A stretch of 59,162 nt of DNA from Lachnospiraceae bacterium (GTDB taxonomy: Bacteria > Bacillota > Clostridia > Lachnospirales > Lachnospiraceae): assembly GCA_022791575.1 (NCBI GenBank), contig JAAVZI010000004.1, positions 1 through 59,162 of the forward strand. Direction: 5' to 3'. This document shows positions 25,375 to 33,738 of this stretch, in pieces. The number at the start of each line of letters is the position of its first letter. Position 1 is the first letter of the stretch. The notes below the pieces were generated by a model. That model searched no databases. It was not told where the DNA came from and was given only the letters and a program-made list of their open reading frames with translations. A program made the position numbers and the translations under genes.

Positions 25375-27126
25375 TTAATCCCGTACTTTAATATGGGTCT
25401 CACGAAGCTGCATCTCGCTGACCTCTCCAGGTGCACCACACATCAGATCCTGCGCATTTCCGTTCATTGGAAATGCAATAACCTCACGAATGTTTTCTTC
25501 ATTTCTCAGCAGCATAATCATGCGGTCAATTCCTGGTGCCATACCTGCATGCGGCGGCGCCCCAAACTGAAATGCACTGTAAAGCGCCCCAAACTTCTGC
25601 TTTAAGTCCTCCTCTGTATAACCGGCAATCTCAAATGCTTTGACCATAATATCCAGGTTGTGGTTACGAACCGCACCCGAAGAAAGCTCCACACCGTTAC
25701 ATACAATATCATACTGATAAGCCAGAATTTCCAGCGGATCTTTTGTATTTAATGCCTCCAGTCCGCCCTGCGGCATAGAAAATGGATTATGAGTAAATAT
25801 GATTTTCTTTGATTCTTCATCATATTCATACATGGGAAAATCATTAATAAAACAGAACCGATATGCATGTTCTTCTATCAGATTCAGTCTCGTACCCAGC
25901 TCTGTTCGAATCTGTCCCGCATATTCCGCAGCCCTCTTTTCCTTATCGGCAATAAAGAAAATGGTATCGCCTGGTTCTAATCCAGCAATATCTGCGATTT
26001 CTCCTTTTTTCTCCTCTGGGATAAATTTATCAATCGGCCCTTTATAAGTCCGATCCTCTTTTACCTCCAGATAGCCCAGGCCGCCCATTCCAATTGACTG
26101 GGCAAATTTCAGCAATTTTTCATGAAAGCCCTTAGACATATCTGCATGTACTTTGATTGCACGAACGGTCTTCTTATGAAATGGCTTAAATGTGCATTCC
26201 TGGAAGAAGTCTGTTACATCCACAATTCTAAGCGGATTGCGCAGATCTGGTTTGTCAGTTCCGAATTCCAGCATAGCCTGCTTATAACTAATTACCGGAT
26301 AAGGCGCCTGCGTAACGTTGGCGCCTTCGGGAGCAAATTTTTCAAAGGCGGCTGTCAGCACTTCTTCTCCTGCGCGGAACACATCTTCTTGTGTGGCGAA
26401 CGCCAGTTCGAAATCTAATTGATAAAACTCTCCCGGAGAACGGTCGGCACGTGCATCCTCATCTCGGAAGCATGGTGCAATCTGAAAATACTTATCAAAA
26501 CCAGACACCATCAAAAGCTGCTTATACTGCTGCGGTGCCTGAGGAAGTGCATAGAATTTACCCTTGAATTTTCTGGAAGGTACAATGTAATCTCTTGCGC
26601 CCTCTGGAGAAGAGGCACAAAGAATAGGCGTCTGAATTTCCAGAAATCCCATCTCTGTCATTTTCTGTCTCAAAAAACTAATCACCTTGGAACGGAATAC
26701 AATATTATCCTTCACCTTTTTATTCCGCAGATCCAGATAACGGTATTTCAACCTGACATCTTCACGAACCTCTTTTGAAGTCATAATCTCAAATGGAAGC
26801 TGCGTATAGACTTTTCCTAATACTTCGACTGAATGTGCCTCCAGTTCAATCGTTCCTGTCGGAATCTTTGGATTATAAGTCTCCTCATCCCTGTGTTGAA
26901 TCAGTCCTTCCACCGAAATACAGTCTTCCTTATTTAATCCATCAAGCAGGCTGGTATCCCGCATAACTACCTGCATCACTCCATACATATCCCGCAGATC
27001 CACAAAGGAAACTCCTCCATGGTCACGGATATTTTCCACCCAGCCCGCAATACGCGCAGTGGCGCCTTCATCCTTTTCGCCAATCTGGTCCATGGTTCTG
27101 GTACGATATATTTCTGACGTTTTCAT
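25375..27126 (-). CDS. aspS: Aspartyl-tRNA synthetase
   Basis: 583 aa, the bacterial-type class II enzyme. The OB-fold anticodon domain is at the N terminus (VAGWVENIRDHGGVSFVDLRD region, written RIAGWVENIRDHGG here). The catalytic core has FLEIQTPIL (motif 1 region), FRDEDARADRSPGEFYQLD (motif 2) and the C-terminal GMAPGIDRMIMLL (motif 3), with the GAD insertion domain around 290-400. Second gene of a leuS-aspS-putP operon, 18 bases behind leuS. No T-box leader is possible in that gap. Confidence 0.97.
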   Translation of the reverse strand: MKTSEIYRTRTMDQIGEKDEGATARIAGWVENIRDHGGVSFVDLRDMYGVMQVVMRDTSLLDGLNKEDCISVEGLIQHRDEETYNPKIPTGTIELEAHSVEVLGKVYTQLPFEIMTSKEVREDVRLKYRYLDLRNKKVKDNIVFRSKVISFLRQKMTEMGFLEIQTPILCASSPEGARDYIVPSRKFKGKFYALPQAPQQYKQLLMVSGFDKYFQIAPCFRDEDARADRSPGEFYQLDFELAFATQEDVFRAGEEVLTAAFEKFAPEGANVTQAPYPVISYKQAMLEFGTDKPDLRNPLRIVDVTDFFQECTFKPFHKKTVRAIKVHADMSKGFHEKLLKFAQSIGMGGLGYLEVKEDRTYKGPIDKFIPEEKKGEIADIAGLEPGDTIFFIADKEKRAAEYAGQIRTELGTRLNLIEEHAYRFCFINDFPMYEYDEESKKIIFTHNPFSMPQGGLEALNTKDPLEILAYQYDIVCNGVELSSGAVRNHNLDIMVKAFEIAGYTEEDLKQKFGALYSAFQFGAPPHAGMAPGIDRMIMLLRNEENIREVIAFPMNGNAQDLMCGAPGEVSEMQLRETHIKVRD

Positions 27127-27144
27127 AACGTGCTCCTTTCCTCT

Positions 27145-29574
27145 TTATTTGCAGACAATATTAATAATTCTTCCCGGAACATAGATTTCCTTCACAATCG
27201 TTCCAGTCAGCTTCTCTTTTACAACTTCTTTGCCTGCTGCAATTGCTGTCTCTTTATCCACATCTACCGGCAGAGAAACAACCGCTCTGGTCTTGCCGTT
27301 GATCTGTACAGCAATTTCTTTTTCATCATCTGCCATAGCAGCCTCATCACATTCGGGCCAGGCCTGTGCAAACACAGAATCCGTACCACCTAATTGTTCG
27401 TGCAGTTCTTCTCCCATATGCGGTGCAAACGGCGCTAACAACGTTACATAGGTCTGCAGGGTTTCTTTGTCAATACCGCCTTCTTTTTTGGCTAATTCTA
27501 TTAATTTATTATTATATTCCATAAATCCGCTGACGACTGTATTCAGACTAAAACTTTCCAGACGCTGCGTAATATCATAAATCAACTTATTGCGAAGCTT
27601 AAGCATTTCCTTGGTTGGTGCTGTGTCTTTATCCTTGTTATCCATTACTAGTTTCCATAACCTGGTCAAGAAACGGTAGATCCCTTCCATGCCGCGGTCA
27701 TCCCAGATGGAATCCAGTTCTGGAGGTCCAATAAACAATTCATAGAGCCGTAAGGAATCGCAGCCATAATCACGGACAATATCATCCGGTGACACAATAT
27801 TTCCCAGAGATTTGCTCATTTTCGTGGCTGCGCCGGTTTCTTTGTCACGACCGCAGACCATACCCTGGTTAAATAATTTCTGAAATGGCTCTGCAAAATC
27901 TACCACGCCGATGTCATATAAGAATTTAGTATAAAACCGCGCATACAGCAAATGAAGCACTGCATGCTCTACTCCTCCGATATACATATCAACCGGCAGG
28001 TATTGATGTGCCTTTTCTTTAGAGACCAATTCTTTATTATTCTTGTTGTCTACATAGCGCAGGAAATACCAGGAGGAACCGGCCCACTGAGGCATTGTAT
28101 TGGTTTCACGTTTTGCTGGCTTGCCGCAGCATGGGCAGGTAGTGTTGACCCAATCGTGAATGTCCGCCAGAGGGGACTCGCCAGTACCGGTTGGCTGATA
28201 GGACTCTACGTCTGGCAGCAGCAAAGGAAGCTCTTCTTCCGGCACTGGAACCGGACCGCAGTCCGGGCAGTGGATAATCGGGATCGGTTCGCCCCAGTAA
28301 CGCTGGCGGGAAAATACCCAGTCACGCAATTTGTAATTAGTGGTCTTTTTGCCGAAGCCTTTTTCTTCTATGATGGCAGGAGCCTCTTTTTTCAAAACAG
28401 CAGATTCCATACCATTCCATTCGCCGGAATTAATCATGGTTCCGGAAGCTTCGGTATAGGCTTCTGTCATATGTTCAATTGCTTTGCCGTCCTTGGCAAT
28501 TACTTGTATAATCGGAATATCAAACTTTTTAGCAAATTCAAAGTCACGGTCATCATGTGCCGGTACACACATTATAGCCCCAGTTCCATAGTCAGCCAGT
28601 ACATAGTCAGAAAGCCAGATCGGAATCTTTGCACCGTTTAAAGGGTTGATGGCATAGCTTCCAGTAAAGACACCGGTCTTTTCTTTGTCCTGCAGACGGT
28701 CTACGGAAGATTTCATGGAAGCTTTGTAAATATAGTCTTCGACGGCTGCTCTCGTCTCTTCATTCGCCAGTTCCTTGGCAAACTCATGTTCGGGTGCTAA
28801 TACCATAAAGGTTGCGCCATGGAGAGTATCCGGTCTTGTGGTGTAAACCGTAATTTCCTTATCACTGCCATCTACTTTGAACTGGACTTCGGCGCCATAA
28901 CTCTTGCCAATCCAATCAGCCTGCATTTTCTTTACTTTTTCCGGCCAATCCAGTTGATCCAGATCTGCCAACAGACGATCGGCATATTTCGTTATTTTAA
29001 GCATCCACTGTTTCAAATTCTTTTTCGTTACACTGGCTCCGCAGCGTTCACATTTTCCATCCACGACTTCTTCGTTGGCAAGCCCAGTTTTGCAAGACGG
29101 GCACCAGTTAATCGGCATTTCCTTCTCATATGCCAAGCCTTCCTTGAACATTTTAACGAAAATCCATTGAGTCCATTTGTAATAGTCGGGATCTGTCGTA
29201 TTGACTTCCATATCCCAATCGTAAATGGCTGCAATCTGATTAATCTGCTTCTTGATTGCAGCAATGTTGTCTGCGGTTGTCTTTCTGGGATGCACACCCA
29301 TTTTAATGGCATAGTTCTCTGCCGGAAGTCCGAACGCATCCCAGCCCATGGGATGGATCACATAATTCCCATGCATTAATTTGTAGCGGCTCCAGACATC
29401 GCTGATAACATATCCGCGCCAATGGCCGACATGAAGGCCATTGCCGGAAGGGTACGGAAACATATCTAAACAATAATATTTTGATTTCTTACCATCGTTG
29501 ACATTGATGGGATTTTCTTCCCATTTTTTTCTCCATTTTAATTCAATTGCCTCATGATTATAAGGTACTGCCAT
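27145..29574 (-). CDS. leuS: Leucyl-tRNA synthetase
   Basis: 809 aa, class I. The HIGH motif occurs as GLHVGHWRGY near residue 50 and the KMSKS loop as ATKMSKSLGN near 585. A Zn-binding insert is present (CPSCKTGLANEEVVDGKCERC), and an editing domain (CP1) with the TTRPDTLHGATF threonine-rich motif and the LSDYVLADYGTGAIM segment lies between. First gene of its operon. The 54-base gap to the next gene upstream has the ribosome-binding site GGAGGAAC but no room for a T-box. Confidence 0.97.
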   Translation of the reverse strand: MAVPYNHEAIELKWRKKWEENPINVNDGKKSKYYCLDMFPYPSGNGLHVGHWRGYVISDVWSRYKLMHGNYVIHPMGWDAFGLPAENYAIKMGVHPRKTTADNIAAIKKQINQIAAIYDWDMEVNTTDPDYYKWTQWIFVKMFKEGLAYEKEMPINWCPSCKTGLANEEVVDGKCERCGASVTKKNLKQWMLKITKYADRLLADLDQLDWPEKVKKMQADWIGKSYGAEVQFKVDGSDKEITVYTTRPDTLHGATFMVLAPEHEFAKELANEETRAAVEDYIYKASMKSSVDRLQDKEKTGVFTGSYAINPLNGAKIPIWLSDYVLADYGTGAIMCVPAHDDRDFEFAKKFDIPIIQVIAKDGKAIEHMTEAYTEASGTMINSGEWNGMESAVLKKEAPAIIEEKGFGKKTTNYKLRDWVFSRQRYWGEPIPIIHCPDCGPVPVPEEELPLLLPDVESYQPTGTGESPLADIHDWVNTTCPCCGKPAKRETNTMPQWAGSSWYFLRYVDNKNNKELVSKEKAHQYLPVDMYIGGVEHAVLHLLYARFYTKFLYDIGVVDFAEPFQKLFNQGMVCGRDKETGAATKMSKSLGNIVSPDDIVRDYGCDSLRLYELFIGPPELDSIWDDRGMEGIYRFLTRLWKLVMDNKDKDTAPTKEMLKLRNKLIYDITQRLESFSLNTVVSGFMEYNNKLIELAKKEGGIDKETLQTYVTLLAPFAPHMGEELHEQLGGTDSVFAQAWPECDEAAMADDEKEIAVQINGKTRAVVSLPVDVDKETAIAAGKEVVKEKLTGTIVKEIYVPGRIINIVCK

Positions 29575-29628
29575 CTCATCGTTCCTCCTATATATAAATG
29601 ATTTTCAAGTTTATCCTATTTTATAAGT

Positions 29629-31467
29629 CTACTGTCCGCTAGGCGTCGAAGTCGGCACATCTGTCGGCGGAGCATCCGGTTTGGGGCTTGTTGACGGTTT
29701 GCTAGAAGCAGGCGGCGTAGCCGAAGGTTCCGGTTCTTCTGATTCAAACGGAGTGGGGGTCGGCTTTGGTGTTTCGGTCGGCAGCATTCCTTCGAGTGTA
29801 ACGGTTGCCGTAGCTGTAGCTGTCTTACTGCCTAGTGGAGAGACATACGTATAGGAATAAGTAACCTGATACTGATCTCCTGCAAGCGGCTTGACTTTAA
29901 CCTCTATCGCGGAAGGTTCTAGGCTTCCACCCATATTATTATTTAATTCTGCCCCCTTCAGCAGCTGGTTCTTATCATTAATATCCGTAACTACCAGATT
30001 CTGCGGCGGATCAATTGTGTACTCCACATAAGTAACACTGTCATTTAAAATGCCTGCATAACCATTCTCATCGGTTGCTGTATAGCGGAATGCATATCCC
30101 CATGCCATAGGTGTAATGGATACAGTAATCCGGTCTGCCGGCATAGCTACACCGTCCTTGGTAGCAGTTACCCTGGAAAGAGCGTATGCTTGATCCACCT
30201 TTTGAGTCAGAGGGATAATGGATTCCATACCAGACTTCAATGTGATGGTCGGCGGCTTGATATGAACAGATGCATTGATCGTAGCAGTCGTTGTATTATT
30301 GTAATCGTCAGTTACGGAAAGGGTAATCATATTATCCCCTTCTACAATGGCTGGTATGACGACTGCAATCCGACTGTTATTAAGGATCTCATTATTATCA
30401 ATGACATAAACGCCTTTTAAAATATTTTCCTGTGTTACATCCGCTACAGAGGCAAACGCCATCGTCTGTTTCAAACCTGAAAACTGCGGCGGCGCTGTAT
30501 CAACAATCTGATAGCTGGCCGTTGCCTCGGCTTTTTTACCTGCCGCATCCTCTACACTGTATTTCACTTCATAGGTTCCCAGCTTAAACGGGTCCAGATT
30601 CGTTGCCAGTGTCACCTCCGATGACAAATCATTTCCACAGGTATCTTTAATGGTAATGCCGGACATAAAGTTAATCTGTGTGCCCCTTTCCACCATTTTC
30701 TGACCATCGACTCCCTCAAAAGCCAGCTGGACGCTATGATATGGATTGGCTGGATCTGGATCGGTTGGGTCCCATACCGCATCTTCTGGAACCGTCATGG
30801 CTTTGGGCCTTGCCAGGGGTTCTTCACTTTCCGATTCATAAATCTGCACTCTGGTTCCTGCAGGACAATTCTTCATAATCCATTCCGCATCTCTGGCTGA
30901 AATACGGATACAGCTGGCAGACAGTGTACTTCCCAGCTGATTGTAATATCTTGTCAGCAGTGAATCCTTTGTATTGCTGGCATAGGGCATAGAATGAAAC
31001 AATACATTGCCGACAACTCTAGTTGCATATTGAGCCCATACATTTCCATTTACAATCTTCCATTCATACTTATCACTGGTCGTAAATTCTCCTACCGGCG
31101 TATCAAATCCGACGGAACATACCATTGCTCTGTAAGGAGTTGTATATTTGCCGTTCTGATCCTTTTTATATATGATAATGGAATTCTGAGATTTATTTAC
31201 TTGAATCGCATAGGGTTTATCCGAAGTCTTTTTGCTGTCCTTATATACCACGTCCATTTCTGATATTGGTTCATTCTCCAAGTCCGCTATGCGGTTATCC
31301 CAATTCTTTATTCCACTATCGTTTTCCTTTTCTCCACCTTTCTGCTCCTTCTTCCTTGTAAATGCAAAAATCAGGGCTGCCGTTACTGCAAGAACAAGAA
31401 CGATTGCCAGAATAATAAGAGCAATCTTCCATCCCTTTTTATTTGCTTTATTCTTTTTCTCCACCAT
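29629..31467 (-). CDS. L,D-transpeptidase (YkuD) with Ig-like repeats
   Basis: 612 aa from the ATG at 31467 (AGGAGG seven bases ahead). One N-terminal membrane helix (about 12-34) anchors it. A YkuD catalytic domain spans about 80-215: the conserved His is in VLFHSMPY and the catalytic Cys in LSASCIRISARDAEWI. The residue before the Cys is Ser rather than the usual Gly. Two or three bacterial Ig-like/cadherin-like domains follow (about 240-540), then a Pro/Thr/Ser-rich tail (about 550-612) with no LPXTG. It likely forms 3-3 cross-links or attaches proteins to peptidoglycan. A TATAAT at 31534-31539 may be its promoter. Confidence 0.85.
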   Translation of the reverse strand: MVEKKNKANKKGWKIALIILAIVLVLAVTAALIFAFTRKKEQKGGEKENDSGIKNWDNRIADLENEPISEMDVVYKDSKKTSDKPYAIQVNKSQNSIIIYKKDQNGKYTTPYRAMVCSVGFDTPVGEFTTSDKYEWKIVNGNVWAQYATRVVGNVLFHSMPYASNTKDSLLTRYYNQLGSTLSASCIRISARDAEWIMKNCPAGTRVQIYESESEEPLARPKAMTVPEDAVWDPTDPDPANPYHSVQLAFEGVDGQKMVERGTQINFMSGITIKDTCGNDLSSEVTLATNLDPFKLGTYEVKYSVEDAAGKKAEATASYQIVDTAPPQFSGLKQTMAFASVADVTQENILKGVYVIDNNEILNNSRIAVVIPAIVEGDNMITLSVTDDYNNTTTATINASVHIKPPTITLKSGMESIIPLTQKVDQAYALSRVTATKDGVAMPADRITVSITPMAWGYAFRYTATDENGYAGILNDSVTYVEYTIDPPQNLVVTDINDKNQLLKGAELNNNMGGSLEPSAIEVKVKPLAGDQYQVTYSYTYVSPLGSKTATATATVTLEGMLPTETPKPTPTPFESEEPEPSATPPASSKPSTSPKPDAPPTDVPTSTPSGQ

Positions 31468-31734
31468 ATTCCTGCCTCCTGGTTTGTCCATCGCCTGATT
31501 CTCTTCGAAATACGAAACATAAATCAGTTAAATATTATACTACATTTACGGCGTCTTAGAAATAGATTTCTTTTCTTTTTCCTTGTTTTGGGAATTATTT
31601 ATATTTTAGCCAATTATATCGTTTTACTTTTTGTATATTATTACCATTTCTCTTTATGCATTATTACCATATATTGCATATATCATACCTATTCCGGCTA
31701 TATGTGGAATTCTAATTGATTAATCATACAGAAT

Positions 31735-31763
31735 TTGACAAGTTTAATATTAATGGTTACAAT
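31735..31763 (+). promoter_or_regulatory. Sigma-A promoter of tyrA
   Basis: TTGACA (31735-31740), 17-base spacer, TACAAT (31758-31763), 40 bases before the ATG. The rest of the 31492-31802 divergent gap is AT-rich with no gene seen. Confidence 0.65.
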
Positions 31764-31802
31764 AAGAATAGCCAGAAATAAAATGATACGGAGGATTCCA
31801 TC

Positions 31803-32663
31803 ATGAAAATAGAAAACAACTGTTATGGTTTTATAGGGCTTGGCCTAATTGGCGGTTCTATTGCCAAAGCGCTGAAACAATACAGTCCCCAAACCCGTAT
31901 TATCGCTTATAACCGTACAACTTCTGTCCTTGAACGTGCCTGCGAAGAGCAGATTGTGGATCTAGCCTGTGAAGAAGTTGATGAACGTTTCGCTGAATGC
32001 GATTATATTTTTCTTTGTCTACCGGTTTCTTATAATGTGCAATATCTCAAACGCCTTTCAACGATTGTGAAAAAGAATTGTATCATTACAGATGCCGGCA
32101 GCGTAAAAACAGATATTCACAGAGAGGTCTCCAAATTGGGAATGGCAGCACAATTCATAGGAGGCCATCCGATGGCCGGCTCTGACAAGACCGGATATGA
32201 ACATTCCACTGCCGATTTGCTTACCAATGCCTGTTACATTATCACACCTTCTGAACAGTCTTCTCCTGAGGCACTGCAGGAGTACTATGATCTGGTAAAA
32301 CAACTGGGCGCTATTCCATTGATCCTTGGATATGAAGAACACGATTCTATGACTGCTAATATCAGCCATGTACCTCATATTATCGCAGCTAGTCTGGCCA
32401 ATCTTATCCAGGATCATGACAATGAACAGCAGGTCCTGAAGAAAATTGCCGCCGGAGGATTTAAAGATACCACCAGAATTGCCGCCGGTTCTCCAGTTAT
32501 GTGGCAGCAAATTTGTATGACAAACAGCGAAGCGATCTGCCATGTACTAGACGCATATATTGATGAATTAAAACAAATCCGCGGATTGGTTGCTTCCCAT
32601 TCTTCTGAAGAAATATATCAGTTTTTTAAAAAAGCACAGACATACCGAAATGAATTTAACTAG
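31803..32663 (+). CDS. tyrA: Prephenate dehydrogenase
   Basis: 286 aa. Oxidatively decarboxylates prephenate to 4-hydroxyphenylpyruvate for tyrosine synthesis. The NAD-binding Rossmann motif GLGLIGGSIAKAL is at about 12-24, followed by DYIFLCLPV, ITDAGSVKTDI, and the catalytic-region GGHPMAGSDKTGYEHS with its conserved His. The HDSMTANISHVPHIIAASL helix is also typical. No ACT domain at the C terminus, so feedback control by tyrosine is not indicated. No other aromatic-pathway gene is adjacent. GGAGG precedes the ATG. Confidence 0.93.
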   Translation: MKIENNCYGFIGLGLIGGSIAKALKQYSPQTRIIAYNRTTSVLERACEEQIVDLACEEVDERFAECDYIFLCLPVSYNVQYLKRLSTIVKKNCIITDAGSVKTDIHREVSKLGMAAQFIGGHPMAGSDKTGYEHSTADLLTNACYIITPSEQSSPEALQEYYDLVKQLGAIPLILGYEEHDSMTANISHVPHIIAASLANLIQDHDNEQQVLKKIAAGGFKDTTRIAAGSPVMWQQICMTNSEAICHVLDAYIDELKQIRGLVASHSSEEIYQFFKKAQTYRNEFN

Positions 32664-32704
32664 CTGCTATTAATTTACCAATACTTAAAACATATTCTAA
32701 AACA

Positions 32705-32722
32705 GGCAGGGATATCCCTGCC
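32705..32722. terminator. Palindromic terminator between tyrA and PilZ gene
   Basis: GGCAGGGATATCCCTGCC, a perfect 18-bp palindrome followed by ATTTCTTTGTTC on the plus strand and CTGTTTTAG on the minus. It could stop both convergent genes. Confidence 0.6.
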
Positions 32723-32746
32723 ATTTCTTTGTTCTATTTGAACGAT

Positions 32747-33106
32747 TTATTCTTCTGTTTCATTTCCTTTATTCTTAGCAAACATACGCAGTACTTCTAT
32801 TTTAAATTGGTCACTTTCACTCAAAGCAACAAACCTTCCGCCATACCGGTTTTTATCGCCCTCTTTTGTAATATGTCTTACCGTTTCAATAATGGTATCC
32901 ACACTTTCTTTAGAGTGGAATACCAGGCGTGCCTTAAAATATGTATGATCTTCGATCTCATTTGCAGTCATAAAACCGATTCCAGTTTTAGATACATCAA
33001 TGACATCTGCAAAAATAGGCTTACGGACATTCCCTGGTCCCGCATCAATAGGCACCATCATAACTTTCAGTTCCGTATCAATTCTCTCTGCCCTTCTCTG
33101 CTCCAC
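32747..33106 (-). CDS. PilZ-domain c-di-GMP-binding protein
   Basis: 119 aa, a single PilZ domain. The N-terminal RRAERI supplies the arginine c-di-GMP-binding motif and DVSKTGIGF the D-x-S-x3-G motif; GGRFVAL fits the later strand. It likely binds cyclic di-GMP and alters a partner. An HD-GYP phosphodiesterase is encoded 9 kb away in the division cluster. Single gene; GGAGGAATGAGC at the start. Confidence 0.88.
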   Translation of the reverse strand: MEQRRAERIDTELKVMMVPIDAGPGNVRKPIFADVIDVSKTGIGFMTANEIEDHTYFKARLVFHSKESVDTIIETVRHITKEGDKNRYGGRFVALSESDQFKIEVLRMFAKNKGNETEE

Positions 33107-33278
33107 TGCTCATTCCTCCTATGCCAGCATCAATCTTTATAATTTGTATCATAATTGTAAAATTTATGTAATATACTGTTTTATTTTAATATATTCTGAA
33201 AGAGATTGCAAGTTTTTTCTTTTATTCATCATATTGTTTATTATGAGCAATATATGAGATATGTTAAGTACTTTAATA

Positions 33279-33492
33279 GGTAATTGCAAAAGTCGCATCC
33301 AAGGCGACGAGTTTGAACAATTGATACAAAAATTCCGCTCAAGAACGTTTTTAATTCGCTGCATTTTTGTATCAATTGTTCAAACTCTGACAGTGAAACG
33401 CAGTATTCTTATCCAGACTTTAGGCAAAATATACAAAAATTTCGTCTATTTTGTCTAAAATCGTCGCTTTCATTCAGACTTTTGCAATCACC
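33279..33492 (+). repeat. Palindromic repeat family, copy A (214 bp, two hairpins)
   Basis: Bounded by GGTAATTGCAAAAGT (33279-33293) and its inverted form ACTTTTGCAATCACC (33478-33492). Hairpin 1 has perfect 25-bp arms (33309-33333 / 33363-33387) around the core CCGCTCAAGAACG...TTCGCT. Hairpin 2 (33417-33431 / 33447-33461) has 15-nt arms with two mismatches and lacks the core. No coding sequence is supported. Flanked by TACTTTAATA and TACTGTAATA. Confidence 0.8.
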
Positions 33493-33505
33493 AAATACTG
33501 TAATA

Positions 33506-33644
33506 GGCATTTGCGAAACTCTTTTTTCAATGTCAGAGTTTGGGCAATATATACAAAAATGCAGCGAATCAAAAACGTCTTTGAGCGGAATTTTTGTATA
33601 TATTGTTCAAACTCGTTGCCTGAAATACCACTTTTGCAATTACC
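33506..33644 (-). repeat. Palindromic repeat family, copy B (139 bp)
   Basis: Read on the minus strand from GGTAATTGCAAAAGT (33644-33630) to AGTTTCGCAAATGCC (33520-33506). One hairpin with 25-nt arms (33536-33560 / 33590-33614), 23 Watson-Crick pairs and two G-U pairs, and the same core (CCGCTCAAAGACG, TTCGCT). Inverted relative to copy A. An 11-bp direct repeat AAATACTGTAA lies on both sides (33493 and 33646). Confidence 0.8.
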
Positions 33645-33660
33645 TAAATACTGTAAACAC

Positions 33661-33711
33661 AAAAGGAACTGCTGCATAGAACTTCCAACCCTTCCATACA
33701 ACAGTTCCTTA
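33661..33711 (-). terminator. Terminator of glnN
   Basis: Arms AAGGAACTG (33663-33671) and CAGTTCCTT (33702-33710), with TTTTG following on the minus strand, 28 bases behind the glnN stop. Confidence 0.7.
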
Positions 33712-33738
33712 TTCATTTGTTAATTCAATATATTCTCT

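Noticed and set aside
29575-29628. T-box leader of leuS
   Set aside because: The 54-base gap is far too short and contains no T-box sequence or terminator.
29640-29800. LPXTG-type sorting signal at the L,D-transpeptidase C terminus
   Set aside because: The Pro/Thr/Ser-rich tail ends without LPXTG, hydrophobic helix or basic tail, so it is not a visible sortase substrate.
30190-30420. Plus-strand open frames inside the L,D-transpeptidase, leuS and OPT genes
   Set aside because: Antisense shadows of strong coding sequence, without start signals or conserved motifs.
33261-33723. Several short open frames on both strands in the repeat block
   Set aside because: They follow from the palindromic DNA, have no ribosome-binding sites and no family resemblance, and change between repeat copies.
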